Source: CAVUWL01 sp963700105
GTDB taxonomy: Bacteria; Actinomycetota; Thermoleophilia; Solirubrobacterales; 70-9
DNA: 64,000 nt
NCBI GenBank assembly: GCA_963700105.1
Contig: CAVOWL010000004.1
Location: 1,488,001-1,552,000 of the forward strand
Direction: 5' to 3'
Shown piece after piece: positions 15,474 to 23,824 of this stretch. Within the stretch, counting starts at the first letter, position 1. Every line of letters starts with the position of its first letter. Made by a program: the position numbers and the translations under genes. Under the pieces are notes generated by a model. That model saw only the letters and a program-made list of their open reading frames with translations. It was not told the origin of the DNA and made no database searches.

Positions 15474-16946
15474 GTGGGGGTGCGGTCGGTCGACCAGGAC
15501 CGCGTTATTGGGATAGCCGGTAAAGCTGCGGGCAATCGCGGCCCAGCCCAGCGGCCGCGGCCGCGGCGCCGCGTAGCGACTCAGCGTCATCCTGCCCAAC
15601 GTGGTCCGCGCGACAAGCTGAAAGGCGGCCGGCAGGGCGCTTGACTTCCGGGGCGGCGGGCGGCCGCTGACCACGTCGACTTCGCCCAGAACCCGCGGTG
15701 CACGTCGCCACTGCTTGGGCTCGATCCGGGTCTCGCCGGCGTCGATGTAGAAGGCGAGCGGTTCATCGCCTTGCTCCCAGACCAGGATCGCCCGGGGGCC
15801 GCGCGGAGGCCCGATCGCGGCCGCCACGCTTCGCCAGTCTTCGCGCTGTAGCGCGGGTCGAAAGTCCGAGTAGATGCAGAAGGCGAGCAGGTAGCAAACC
15901 AGCGCCACCCCGACCCCGATGCCCAACCGACCCGCTCGCGGCGCGGCGATTCCGGCGGCGCCGATCAGGGCGAGAGGGATCAGCGCCGGCAAGAGATTGC
16001 GGTCGAGCACGAAATCCTGTCCCGCGGCGGCAAAGACCAGCGCCAAGCCGATGGCGCCGGCGCCGATCACAAACGCCAGCGCGGCGCCGCGTTTCTCGCG
16101 GCGATCGCCGCGCAGGAGCAGCAGAAGAAGGGCCGCGCCAAACAGCGCGATCGGCAATATTGCGTGTTTGAGCAGCCCCGCTTCGCCGACGAAGAAGCTG
16201 ATCGCCGTCTCGCGCAGGCGCCCGGACAAGGCGAAGCTGGCGATCCAATTATTGTTCTTACCGGCCGCTTGATGCAGCGCAATCGGGGCGAGCGCTGCGC
16301 CGGCCAGCCCAACCGCACCGAGCGCCCAAAGGACCCGGCGCAGGGGTCGAGCTTCGAGCACCAGCAAGAAGGCCTCGATCGCCAGCGGAAAGAACGCGAA
16401 ATAGTGGCTGGCAAGCGCCAGCGCCGAGAAGGCCGCCCAGCCGGCCAGATCTCGGCTCGCGCCGCTGCGCCTGGCGCGCAGGAAGAACAGCAGCGCAACC
16501 GAGCTGAGCAAGACCAGCAGCGCATAGGAGCGGGCATCTTGCGAATACCAGACGAGCATCGGGTTAACGGCGACAATCGCCGCAACGGCTATTCCGGTGC
16601 GGCGGCCGATCAGTTCGCGCCCGATCAGGTAGGCGACGGGGATCGTCGCGGTTCCAAACAGCGCCGAGAGCGAGCGCAGGCCGACTTCGTGCACACCGAA
16701 GGGATGCATCCAAAGCCAGGCGAGCAGGTAGTAAAGCGGCGGAGTCGACTCGCCGCTCCAGACCCGTTCCATCGTCTGGGGGAGGCTGGCGACCAAGACC
16801 CGCCCCGCTGTGACAGCCTCGTCGTGGCGATAGCTCTGCAGCCCCAGGGTCGAAAAGCGAATCCCAGCCCCCACCACGGTGAGCCCGGCCACAGCCCAAA
16901 AAAGCCATTCGGCTCGGCGGCGGTGGGGGGAGGTGATGAAGGCCAT
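15462..16946 (-). CDS. GT39-like integral membrane glycosyltransferase, copy 1
   Basis: The 494-residue protein has about a dozen hydrophobic helices and the N-terminal extracytoplasmic loop pattern YRHDEAV followed by STPPLYYLL and the RSLSALFG and WYSQDARSYAL elements. These are hallmarks of ArnT/PMT-like GT39 family enzymes, which transfer sugars from polyprenyl-phosphate donors outside the membrane; the Asp-Glu pair in the first loop is the expected catalytic site. The C-terminal 90 residues are soluble. It is paralogous to the gene at 18119-19543, and divergent by only 18 nt from a secreted GH26-like hydrolase. A role in cell-surface glycan modification is inferred; donor and acceptor are unknown. 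Confidence 0.82.
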   Translation of the reverse strand: MAFITSPHRRRAEWLFWAVAGLTVVGAGIRFSTLGLQSYRHDEAVTAGRVLVASLPQTMERVWSGESTPPLYYLLAWLWMHPFGVHEVGLRSLSALFGTATIPVAYLIGRELIGRRTGIAVAAIVAVNPMLVWYSQDARSYALLVLLSSVALLFFLRARRSGASRDLAGWAAFSALALASHYFAFFPLAIEAFLLVLEARPLRRVLWALGAVGLAGAALAPIALHQAAGKNNNWIASFALSGRLRETAISFFVGEAGLLKHAILPIALFGAALLLLLLRGDRREKRGAALAFVIGAGAIGLALVFAAAGQDFVLDRNLLPALIPLALIGAAGIAAPRAGRLGIGVGVALVCYLLAFCIYSDFRPALQREDWRSVAAAIGPPRGPRAILVWEQGDEPLAFYIDAGETRIEPKQWRRAPRVLGEVDVVSGRPPPRKSSALPAAFQLVARTTLGRMTLSRYAAPRPRPLGWAAIARSFTGYPNNAVLVDRPHPHSSG

Positions 16947-16964
16947 CGGGTCGAAGCAGGGACG

Positions 16965-18047
16965 ATGATCGGAGTCCGGGGGAAGGCAAAGTTACTCATC
17001 GCCTGGGTTACGGCGTGCGCGCTGGCGCTCGTTGCGGTGCCGGGGGCCAGCGCCGGGCTGCTGCTGCCCCCGCGCGGTGAGGTCTTCTTCGGCGTCTCCG
17101 ATACGGGGGTCAACAGCCAGTTCAACGAATTCTCAGAACTGGTCGGAAAGCATCCGGCGGTAATCGAGACTTTCAAGGCTTGGGGCGCCAGCCTGAGCGG
17201 CTCGATCAAACGCTGGCAAAGCGCCGAAGCGAGGCCGATCCTGCAGATCTCAACCGCTGATGCCAATACGGGCCAGGAGCTGATCACCCTGCGCCAGATC
17301 GCCCAGGGCTATGGCGACGATTACCTGATCGGCTTAAACCACCTCTTCTTCGCCGATCAGCTTCGCGCCTACATCCGGCCGTTGGGCGAGCCCAACCGCT
17401 GCCTCAACGTCTATGCCGCCTATGACTGTGAAGGAAATCTGAAGGGGCCCGAAGATCGGCCCTACTGGTACCGCCTGGCCTTCCGCCGCATCTACATCAT
17501 CGTGCACGGCGGCGGGCGGATCGCCAAGATCGACGCCCGCCTCGCCCAGGCGGGCTTGCCGGCGCTGCGCAGTGAAACCGGCACCCTTCCCGCCTCTTTG
17601 GCGCAAGCCCCGATCTCGGTGCTGTGGAGTCCCCTAGTCAGCGGTTCCCCGGCGACAAAGCGAAACCGGCCCGAAAACTTCTTCCCCGGTACCGCCTACA
17701 CCGATTGGGCTGGAACCGATTTTTACTCTGGCTACCCCGAATGGAATGCCCTCACCCACCTCTACAACCGCTACCCGAATAAGCCCTTCGTACTCACCGA
17801 GTGGGGTGTGGAGAACAGCGACAACCCGACCTTTGTCAGCCGCCTCTTCGTCTGGTTGAAGCGCCACCCGCGCGCCAAGATGCTCGTCTACTACCAGGAC
17901 TTCGGTAACTCAAACCCCTACCGAATTCAAAATTTCCCCGGCAGTCTCGGGGTGCTGCGCCGTCGCCTGGCGGTGCCAACCTTCCCGCCCTTTGCCCCTG
18001 CCCCGCCGCAACTGCCGCCACCACCGTCGGGAGGGCTGGCCCCGTAG
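16965..18047 (+). CDS. Secreted glycoside hydrolase-like protein (GH26/TIM-barrel type)
   Basis: The 360-residue protein has an N-terminal signal sequence (basic MIGVRGKAK, hydrophobic core, ASAG cleavage region near residue 26). The mature part resembles GH26-like TIM-barrel hydrolases: an early FFGVSD strand, a central region ending in YTDWAGTDFYSGYPEW and the strand PFVLTEWGVEN near residue 285 with a Glu in the usual nucleophile position. It ends in a Pro-rich tail. The frame is open far upstream but that part lies antisense to the glycosyltransferase and lacks a signal peptide, so I use the ATG at 16965. Flanking GT39-like genes suggest it processes a surface glycan; the substrate is unknown. 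Confidence 0.75.
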   Translation: MIGVRGKAKLLIAWVTACALALVAVPGASAGLLLPPRGEVFFGVSDTGVNSQFNEFSELVGKHPAVIETFKAWGASLSGSIKRWQSAEARPILQISTADANTGQELITLRQIAQGYGDDYLIGLNHLFFADQLRAYIRPLGEPNRCLNVYAAYDCEGNLKGPEDRPYWYRLAFRRIYIIVHGGGRIAKIDARLAQAGLPALRSETGTLPASLAQAPISVLWSPLVSGSPATKRNRPENFFPGTAYTDWAGTDFYSGYPEWNALTHLYNRYPNKPFVLTEWGVENSDNPTFVSRLFVWLKRHPRAKMLVYYQDFGNSNPYRIQNFPGSLGVLRRRLAVPTFPPFAPAPPQLPPPPSGGLAP

Positions 18048-18118
18048 CCTCACGGTCACAGCAGGCCTGGCGACGGGCCGCTGAATCCCCCCACCTGGTC
18101 CTCCTGGGCGGCATCCTC

Positions 18119-19543
18119 GTGCTCGGTGCGGCGCTGCGCTTTTCCACCCTGGGCCTGCAGAGCTACCGCTATGACGAGGCGGTCACGGTCGGGCGCGTGC
18201 TGCAGCCAAGTCTCTTCAAGACGCTTTCGATCGTCCCCAGCAGCGAGTCGACGCCGCCGCTTTACTACCTGATCGCCTGGTTTTGGTCGCGGCTGTTCGG
18301 AACCGCCGAAGTGGGCATGCGCTCGCTCTCGGCGCTGTTCGGAACAGCCTCGATCCTGGTCATCTACCTCGCCGCGATCGCGTTGCCGTTGGCGCGCAGG
18401 GTCGGCCTGATCGCAGCTTCGATTGTCGCCGTCAGCCCGGTTTTGATCTGGTTCTCTCAGGACGCCCGCGCCTACGCCCTCGTCTTCTTCCTCACCTCCC
18501 TCTCCTTCCTCTTCTTTGCCCGAGCGCGACGCAGTGGCTCGCGCGCTGAGCTGGCCGCCTGGGCACTCTTCTCCGCGCTGGCGATCTGCACCCACTACTT
18601 CGCCGGCTTCGTGGTCGCCCCCGAGGCGGCGCTGCTCCTGCTGGGGTCGACCCGACGCCGCGATAGCGCCCTCGCGATCGCGGCGGTAGCCGTGGTCGCA
18701 GCAGCGCTCTTGCCGCTGGCGCTTCGCCAAGCCGGCAATGCCCACGCCGGTTGGATCGCCAAGCAGCCGCTCAGCCAGCGCCTCGAACGCACCGGAGCCA
18801 AGCTTGTCGGTGACGACAATGGCGATGAGCATGGCGTACGCCAACCCGGGCCGATCCCGCTCGGCGTCCCGGCTGCGATCGCGCTCTTCGGCCTGGCGCT
18901 TTTGGCGTGGCGCGGCAGCCGCCGCGAGCGCCGCGGCGCCGCGGTCGCGATTGCGGTTGGTCTGGCCGGCCTCGCCGCGCCAATCGCACTCGGCGCGCTC
19001 GGAGCTGATTACTTCGACGGTCGCAACCTGATCCCGGTCTTCGTGCCGCTGATCATCGTCTTGGCGGCAGGATTTGGCGTGCGTCGAGCCGGGCGGGCGG
19101 GCCTCGCCCTTGCCGGCGCCTTTTGCCTTTGCTCGTTGATCTTTTCGATCGAGATCGACCGCTTGGCACGGTTGCAGCGCGAGGACCTGCGAAATGCTGC
19201 AGAGCAGATCGGCGCGCTTCACCCAGGGCTGGCCGTGGTGACGATCAAATTCTCAGGCAACGAACCGCTGCGCTACTACCTCGATGCCCGCTACCCGCAT
19301 CAGGCGGTGCTGAGACTGCGCGAAATCGATCTGGTGGGCTCGCGCCAGGCAGCGCAGCGCAGCGCCAATCGCCTTCTCGGCCCCGCCTTTGCCGTGGTCG
19401 AATCAAAGCCGGTCTCCTACAACTTCACCCTGACCAGGCTCCGCTCAAGGCGCCCGCTGGCGGTTCGCTTGGCCCTCCTGGAAAGGGCCGCCCTGGTCGG
19501 CGGCGGCCGCTACTCCTCGGTACTGATCGAGGGCGCCCGCTAG
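18119..19543 (+). CDS. GT39-like integral membrane glycosyltransferase, copy 2
   Basis: At least 474 residues with about a dozen membrane helices, clearly paralogous to the gene at 15462-16946: both contain RFSTLGLQSYR followed by DEAVT, then STPPLYYLIAW, MRSLSALFGTAS and WFSQDARAYAL. The first-loop Asp-Glu and this topology indicate a polyprenyl-phosphate-sugar-dependent GT39 enzyme. The start is uncertain: GTG at 18119 truncates the first helix seen in the paralogue, while the frame stays open upstream through a basic stretch (SRSQQAWRRAAE) and past the hydrolase stop at 18047, with only CTG codons as possible starts there. Its 3' end overlaps the convergent beta-propeller gene by 4 bp. Confidence 0.8.
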   Translation: MLGAALRFSTLGLQSYRYDEAVTVGRVLQPSLFKTLSIVPSSESTPPLYYLIAWFWSRLFGTAEVGMRSLSALFGTASILVIYLAAIALPLARRVGLIAASIVAVSPVLIWFSQDARAYALVFFLTSLSFLFFARARRSGSRAELAAWALFSALAICTHYFAGFVVAPEAALLLLGSTRRRDSALAIAAVAVVAAALLPLALRQAGNAHAGWIAKQPLSQRLERTGAKLVGDDNGDEHGVRQPGPIPLGVPAAIALFGLALLAWRGSRRERRGAAVAIAVGLAGLAAPIALGALGADYFDGRNLIPVFVPLIIVLAAGFGVRRAGRAGLALAGAFCLCSLIFSIEIDRLARLQREDLRNAAEQIGALHPGLAVVTIKFSGNEPLRYYLDARYPHQAVLRLREIDLVGSRQAAQRSANRLLGPAFAVVESKPVSYNFTLTRLRSRRPLAVRLALLERAALVGGGRYSSVLIEGAR

Positions 19544-20946
19544 CGCCTGGCTGGGCGCCGTCGCCCAGGCCCGCCGCGAGTACCCCTTCTCGCCGTCTTT
19601 GGCTGCGGCTTAAATGGCTGCAGGGCGTTGATGCTCGAATATCCGACCAGGTAGATTCGTCGGCCGTCGGAGATAACCGGGGTGTAGGTCCCAGTTTTGT
19701 AGTGGAAGACCTGGCGCCCGTTCTTCATCTCATAGCCGTTGGTCGACCCGGTGCTGAACTCCGCCACGTAGACGATTTCTCCGACCGCCGAGAGCGAGCC
19801 GATCACCTGCCCCCCGGCCGATCTCGACCAGCGGGTTTCGCCGTTTCTGGCGTTTAGCGCGTAGATGTTTCCGTCGAAGGAACCGATGTAGACGGTCGGT
19901 GGGCTGTGCTGGGTAGTGGCGACCGCTGGACCCGAGTAGACGTAACCCCCGGTGGAGTGGGTCCAGGCCAGCGCACCATTCTTGATGTCATAGCTATAGA
20001 TGCGGCCGTCGTTGTTGCCGGCATAGACCCGGCCGAAAGCCACCGCGGGAGTCGAGTAGAACTCACCGCCGCTTCCGAAACCGTTGCCGAGCGAGCCGCT
20101 CTGCCAGATCAGCTTGCCGGTCCTCGCGTTGACGGCGTTCATGTCACCGCCGTAATCACCTACGAAGAGGTCTCCTTGGTAGTAGGCGGGGGCCGACTTG
20201 ACCGGCCCGGCCAGGGTCGTCGCCCAGCGCTGGTGCCCGTTGCGCGTGCTGAGCGCAAACAGCTGATCGTCTTCACAGCCGAAGTAAAGGGTGTTACCTA
20301 GCACCAGCGGGGATGACTCCGCCCGCCCGGGAAGGGGCCGTTTCCAGATCACCCGCCCGCTGGTTGCATCCAGCTTCACGACGTGGCCGGGGTTGAGGTT
20401 GACTATGTAGAGGCGGTTCTTATAGAAGGTGGGCGAGGAGGCGTTCAGGCGCCCGATGCTGCGCTTCCAAAGCAACTTGCCGGTGTTTGCGTCCAGGGCA
20501 AAGGCGGTGCCGCTGTTATTGACGGCGTAGAGGCGCCCGTTCGCATAGACCGGCGGAAACTCCAAGAGGGCGCGCTGGGTGTAGTGCCAGAGCAGGCGAA
20601 AGGGCGGCTTGATCCCCCGGGCCGGGAGGTAGCGGGTGCGGGCTGGGTTGAGGCCGAACATCGGCCAGTTGACCGTCCTCGCCTTCGGCTTCGGTGGTTT
20701 TTGTGGCCTGAAGGCGACGCTGGTGTTGTGTACGTCGGGGGGACGCTTTAAGAGCTCATAGGCAACGACCAGGCCCGCGAGCACAAAAACCGCGGCGATC
20801 GCGGCGATGATCACCGCGCCCCGATGCCGGCGCCAGGTCCGCTTTGGATGCCTAAGCGCTGCCGCGGCCCGGCGCCATCGCCTCGCTCGTGGGCGCTTTT
20901 TGGCTGGCGGAGTCGGGTCGGTTGGGCTCATCTTGGAGGCGGTCAT
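19540..20946 (-). CDS. Membrane-anchored PQQ-type beta-propeller protein
   Basis: The 468-residue protein has a basic cytoplasmic N-terminus of about 45 residues, a single membrane helix (GAVIIAAIAAVFVLAGLVVAY, about 44-64) and an extracytoplasmic domain made of repeated PQQ-like blades, each with the pattern ALDANTGKLLWKRSIG, ALSTRNGHQRWATTL, AVNARTGKLIWQSG or ALNARNGETRWSRSAG. About seven blades are visible, as in BamB-like or PQQ-enzyme propellers. No catalytic or PQQ-binding residues of alcohol dehydrogenases are evident, so it is probably a binding or scaffold protein. The C-terminal tail is strongly basic. Its position beside glycan genes may be incidental. Confidence 0.85.
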   Translation of the reverse strand: MTASKMSPTDPTPPAKKRPRARRWRRAAAALRHPKRTWRRHRGAVIIAAIAAVFVLAGLVVAYELLKRPPDVHNTSVAFRPQKPPKPKARTVNWPMFGLNPARTRYLPARGIKPPFRLLWHYTQRALLEFPPVYANGRLYAVNNSGTAFALDANTGKLLWKRSIGRLNASSPTFYKNRLYIVNLNPGHVVKLDATSGRVIWKRPLPGRAESSPLVLGNTLYFGCEDDQLFALSTRNGHQRWATTLAGPVKSAPAYYQGDLFVGDYGGDMNAVNARTGKLIWQSGSLGNGFGSGGEFYSTPAVAFGRVYAGNNDGRIYSYDIKNGALAWTHSTGGYVYSGPAVATTQHSPPTVYIGSFDGNIYALNARNGETRWSRSAGGQVIGSLSAVGEIVYVAEFSTGSTNGYEMKNGRQVFHYKTGTYTPVISDGRRIYLVGYSSINALQPFKPQPKTARRGTRGGPGRRRPARR

Positions 20947-21128
20947 GGTAGGGGACCAATCTGAGGGCGCCGGAGCTGATCGCCAGCTGCAAAAACCCGG
21001 CGGCCGAGGTCGGGCGCGAGCGCCGCGGGCTGCCGAGCAGCCCAGTGTGACCCGGTGAAGAGGCGGCAGCGATCAGCGCGACGAGTGCCCCGGGCCTGAG
21101 CCACACTCGCCAGCCCCCAGCCTCCGCG

Positions 21129-21563
21129 CTAGGCGGCGCGGCGCTCAGACTCGGCGATGATGCCGTTTAAGAGCTGGCGGACGCCGAACCTCGCCGCCGC
21201 CAGGATCGCGGCGGCACCGATCGGGGGGGTTGGGGTGGCGCGAACCGCGTAGGTGACCCTCGCCCCGCCCCCAATCGCCTCCAATGAGACCGTGGCGACG
21301 TAGTCGCGGACCGGTGCTCCCGAAATCAGCCGATAGGAGAAGCGGCTCGAGGGCTGAAAGGCGATCACTTCCTCGCGCAGCGGCGGCCCGATCGAGTGCA
21401 CGACCCGAATTGCCCCAACTCCATTCGGCGCGGGCTCACCGCCCCGATCCAGCTCGACCCTTCGGATCGGGGTGAATTCGGGGTAGCGGCGATGGTCGGT
21501 GAGGACGTCAAAGACGACCTCTGGCGGGGCGGCCACCTCGCGCACAAAGGTGAAGCTAGCCAT
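21129..21563 (-). CDS. SRPBCC/START-like ligand-binding protein
   Basis: The 144-residue protein has the polyketide cyclase/dehydrase (SRPBCC) fold signature: a first strand VREVAAPPEVVFDVLTDHRRYPEF, the GVGAIRVV strand and a long C-terminal helix. Members bind hydrophobic ligands or modify coenzymes; nothing here shows the ligand. It is separated by only 10 nt from the upstream MBL-fold gene, but a TAGCCT box that starts in that gene's stop codon suggests its own leaderless transcript. Confidence 0.82.
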   Translation of the reverse strand: MASFTFVREVAAPPEVVFDVLTDHRRYPEFTPIRRVELDRGGEPAPNGVGAIRVVHSIGPPLREEVIAFQPSSRFSYRLISGAPVRDYVATVSLEAIGGGARVTYAVRATPTPPIGAAAILAAARFGVRQLLNGIIAESERRAA

Positions 21564-21570
21564 CGCGACA

Positions 21571-21576
21571 AGGCTA
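21571..21576 (-). promoter_or_regulatory. -10 box overlapping the MBL gene stop codon
   Basis: On the minus strand TAGCCT ends 7 nt before the SRPBCC ATG; its first three bases are the TAG stop codon of the upstream MBL-fold gene. Confidence 0.45.
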
Positions 21577-22551
21577 TATGGCCTTCCACTGGCGGGGATC
21601 GGTCCCCTCGAGCGCGGCAGCCTCTCCGAGCAGGGCGAGGTGGTCGAGGCAGGAGAGGACTATCTGCAGAACCCAGGCGCTCAGCGGAGAGTCGAGGTTC
21701 TCTGAACCGATGATCTCGGCGACGATCTGAAATGCGGTCTTCTGACCGGCCGCGAGGCCCTCGCGAACGCTTTCTAGGAGCTGATCGACCTGGCTCCTGG
21801 CCGCGACGATCTTTGCCTCGGGATCGCGAAAGGGGCGCCCGTGGCCGGGCAGGCACAGTTCGACCTCCAGTGGTTCGACCTCCTCCAGACTGCGCATGAA
21901 TTCACCGACCGGATCGGGGCTGTGACCGTGGTCGAAGAAGAGGACGGTGCGGCCGAGCAGATGATCACCAGAGATCATCAAGCGTCGCTCGGGCTGGTGC
22001 AAGACAACGTGCGATGGCGCGTGCCCGGGGGTCTCATGCACCTGCCAGGCGCCGAGATCGGTCTCGACCACGAGCCCGGGAAGGAGGTCGCGATCGGGTT
22101 CTCTGATCGCCTCGATCCCCGTTTCCTCGCCGCCGCGTCGGGACTCGCGGTAGCGCGCCAGGGCGGCGGCGGGGACTCCACTTTGGCGGGCGACCTCGAG
22201 TCGATGTTCGCGGGCAGCGGCTGGATCATCGGCAAGCAATCGAACGTGCTCCCAGGCGGGGTGCATCCAAAGCTCACAGCCGGCGGCCTCGGTGATCGGC
22301 GCGGCGAGCCCGTAGTGGTCGGTGTGGGAATGGGTGCAGATGACCAGGCGAATATCAGCCAGGCTGAAGCCAGCCTGGGCCAGGGCAAGATCGAACTGGC
22401 GCAATCGGTCCTCGCCGCCGATTCCGGTGTCAAAGAGAACGATCCCACCGTCTGAGGCGATCGCCCAGGCGTTGCCGTGCGGAACGCCTGGCCAGGGCAA
22501 CGGTAGGCGCAGCCGCCAGACGCCCGGCAGCACCCGCTCGGCGCGAGGCAC
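21574..22551 (-). CDS. MBL-fold metallohydrolase
   Basis: The 325-residue protein is a metallo-beta-lactamase-fold hydrolase: an FDTG motif follows the N-terminal strands, the metal-binding THSHTDHYG motif (HxHxDH) is near residue 75, a further His in the HETPGHAPSH segment near 165-175, and SGDHLLG near 195 supplies the bridging Asp. The C-terminal 90 residues are helical, as in glyoxalase-II-like and RNA-processing members with a winged-helix tail. The start is GTG with a purine-rich upstream stretch. Substrate unknown; thioester or lactone hydrolysis would be typical. Confidence 0.87.
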   Translation of the reverse strand: MPRAERVLPGVWRLRLPLPWPGVPHGNAWAIASDGGIVLFDTGIGGEDRLRQFDLALAQAGFSLADIRLVICTHSHTDHYGLAAPITEAAGCELWMHPAWEHVRLLADDPAAAREHRLEVARQSGVPAAALARYRESRRGGEETGIEAIREPDRDLLPGLVVETDLGAWQVHETPGHAPSHVVLHQPERRLMISGDHLLGRTVLFFDHGHSPDPVGEFMRSLEEVEPLEVELCLPGHGRPFRDPEAKIVAARSQVDQLLESVREGLAAGQKTAFQIVAEIIGSENLDSPLSAWVLQIVLSCLDHLALLGEAAALEGTDPRQWKAI

Positions 22552-22650
22552 CTCTCTTTTCAGCTCGGGGCTCAGGACCCAGATCCTCGCAGGGGTTCTC
22601 CGCTCAGACCGTGAGTTCGGTCAAAGTTCTCGCGATCGATCTTCGGCTCC

Positions 22651-23490
22651 TCAGGGCGAGACGAAGCTGGCGGGATCGGGGCCGATACGCCGAGCCGCGT
22701 CAAGGCCGCCGATCTCGGCCATCTCATCATCGCCGAGCTCGAAATCGAAGAGCTCGAAGTTCTCCTGGATTCGCTCCGGGGTCACCGACTTCGGGATCAC
22801 CACGTTGCCGAGTTGAATGTGCCAGCGCAAGACGACCTGGGCCGCCGACTTCAGATGGCGAGCGGCGATCCGCACCACGGTTGGGTCGCTGAGCGCGGCG
22901 CCCTGGGCCAGCGGGCTCCAGGCCTCGGTGGCAATCCCGTGCTCCGCATGCCAGGCACGCAGGGCAGCCTGCTGAAATTCGGGGTGAAGCTCGACTTGGT
23001 TGACGGTTGGCCGAGTCTCGGTCTCGGCCTCGAGCCGCTGCAGGTCCTCGATCCGAAAGTTCGAGACTCCTATCGTGCGGGCGCCGCCTTCGGCGTGAAT
23101 CTGTTCAAAGGCCCGCCAGGTCTCTACAAAGTGCTCCGCGGCCGGAACCGGCCAGTGGATCAGGTAGAGATCAACATAGTCACAGCCAAGCCGCTGCCGG
23201 CTCGCCTCAAAGGCCCTCAGGGTTGAATCGAAGCCCTGCTCGCGATTCCAGAGCTTGGTCGTAATGAAGACTTCCTCGCGCCCCAGTCCCGAGCCAGCCA
23301 GCGCCGCCCCAACCCCACCCTCGTTGCGATAGGCCGCGGCGGTATCGAGATGTCGGTAGCCAACCGCGAGCGCCTCTTCGACTACTCCCTGGGTCTCCTT
23401 GGGGGGCACCTGGAAAACGCCGAATCCCAGTTGAGGGATGCCGACGCCGTCCTCGAGCGCGACGATCGGGATCGTGATCGCTTCAGCCAT
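22651..23490 (-). CDS. Aldo/keto reductase (2,5-diketo-D-gluconate reductase type)
   Basis: The 279-residue NADPH-dependent carbonyl reductase has the catalytic tetrad of the family: Asp and Tyr in DTAAAYRNE near residue 48-53, Lys in TTKLWN near 77 and His in LIHWP near 110. The GVSNFR segment and the C-terminal VIPKSVTPERI coenzyme-binding motif are also present. I start at the ATG at 23490 because AGGAAGG lies just upstream; the frame begins 9 codons earlier without a ribosome site. The substrate cannot be predicted; AKR5-like enzymes reduce sugar or xenobiotic ketones and aldehydes. Confidence 0.93.
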   Translation of the reverse strand: MAEAITIPIVALEDGVGIPQLGFGVFQVPPKETQGVVEEALAVGYRHLDTAAAYRNEGGVGAALAGSGLGREEVFITTKLWNREQGFDSTLRAFEASRQRLGCDYVDLYLIHWPVPAAEHFVETWRAFEQIHAEGGARTIGVSNFRIEDLQRLEAETETRPTVNQVELHPEFQQAALRAWHAEHGIATEAWSPLAQGAALSDPTVVRIAARHLKSAAQVVLRWHIQLGNVVIPKSVTPERIQENFELFDFELGDDEMAEIGGLDAARRIGPDPASFVSP

Positions 23491-23562
23491 GACTTCCTTC
23501 CTGTCGGTTTTCGCCACCAGCTACCCAACCAGCCGACGAATATGCCCTGCGCAGCGCCTCGG

Positions 23563-23772
23563 CTAGCTGGTCGCCAGGCCGATCGCGAGCAGCGGGAAGG
23601 CGACCATCACCCCGAGATAGGCGCCCATCGCCGCCCCCGATCGGAGGGTTGCCGTGCGCGAGCGCGCGCCGGAGATTGCGCCGACCAAAAAGACGAATCC
23701 AGCTATTCCCAGGCCGATCCAAAAGATGGGAGGCATCAGGGCGCCGAGATTATCGGAAGTGGCGCCGTCCAT
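23563..23772 (-). CDS. Small two-helix membrane protein
   Basis: A 69-residue hydrophobic protein with two predicted membrane helices (about 14-32 and 45-66) separated by a short basic loop (GARSRTATLR). I do not recognise it. It lies just upstream of, and in the same direction as, the aldo/keto reductase. Its ATG sits inside one copy of a 19-bp tandem duplication; the other copy offers a second, out-of-frame ATG upstream. Confidence 0.55.
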   Translation of the reverse strand: MDGATSDNLGALMPPIFWIGLGIAGFVFLVGAISGARSRTATLRSGAAMGAYLGVMVAFPLLAIGLATS

Positions 23773-23796
23773 GGAATGTGGCGCCGTCCATGGAAT
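23759..23796. repeat. 19-bp perfect tandem duplication
   Basis: GTGGCGCCGTCCATGGAAT occurs at 23759-23777 and again immediately at 23778-23796. It covers the start codon of the small membrane protein gene. Confidence 0.9.
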
Positions 23797-23812
23797 CTGC
23801 GCAAGGCGCTGT

Positions 23813-23818
23813 TAGGTT
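23813..23818 (+). promoter_or_regulatory. -10 box of the Vps62-like gene
   Basis: TAGGTT ends 6 nt before the GTG at 23825, with no ribosome site; probable leaderless transcript. Confidence 0.5.
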
Positions 23819-23824
23819 GCCCCG

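Noticed and set aside
16164..16964. N-terminal extension of the GH26-like gene
   Set aside because: It lies antisense to the GT39-like gene, lacks a signal peptide and ends where the true signal peptide begins.
18056..19222. 388-codon open frame on the minus strand
   Set aside because: Antisense to the second GT39-like gene and made of repetitive charged residues.
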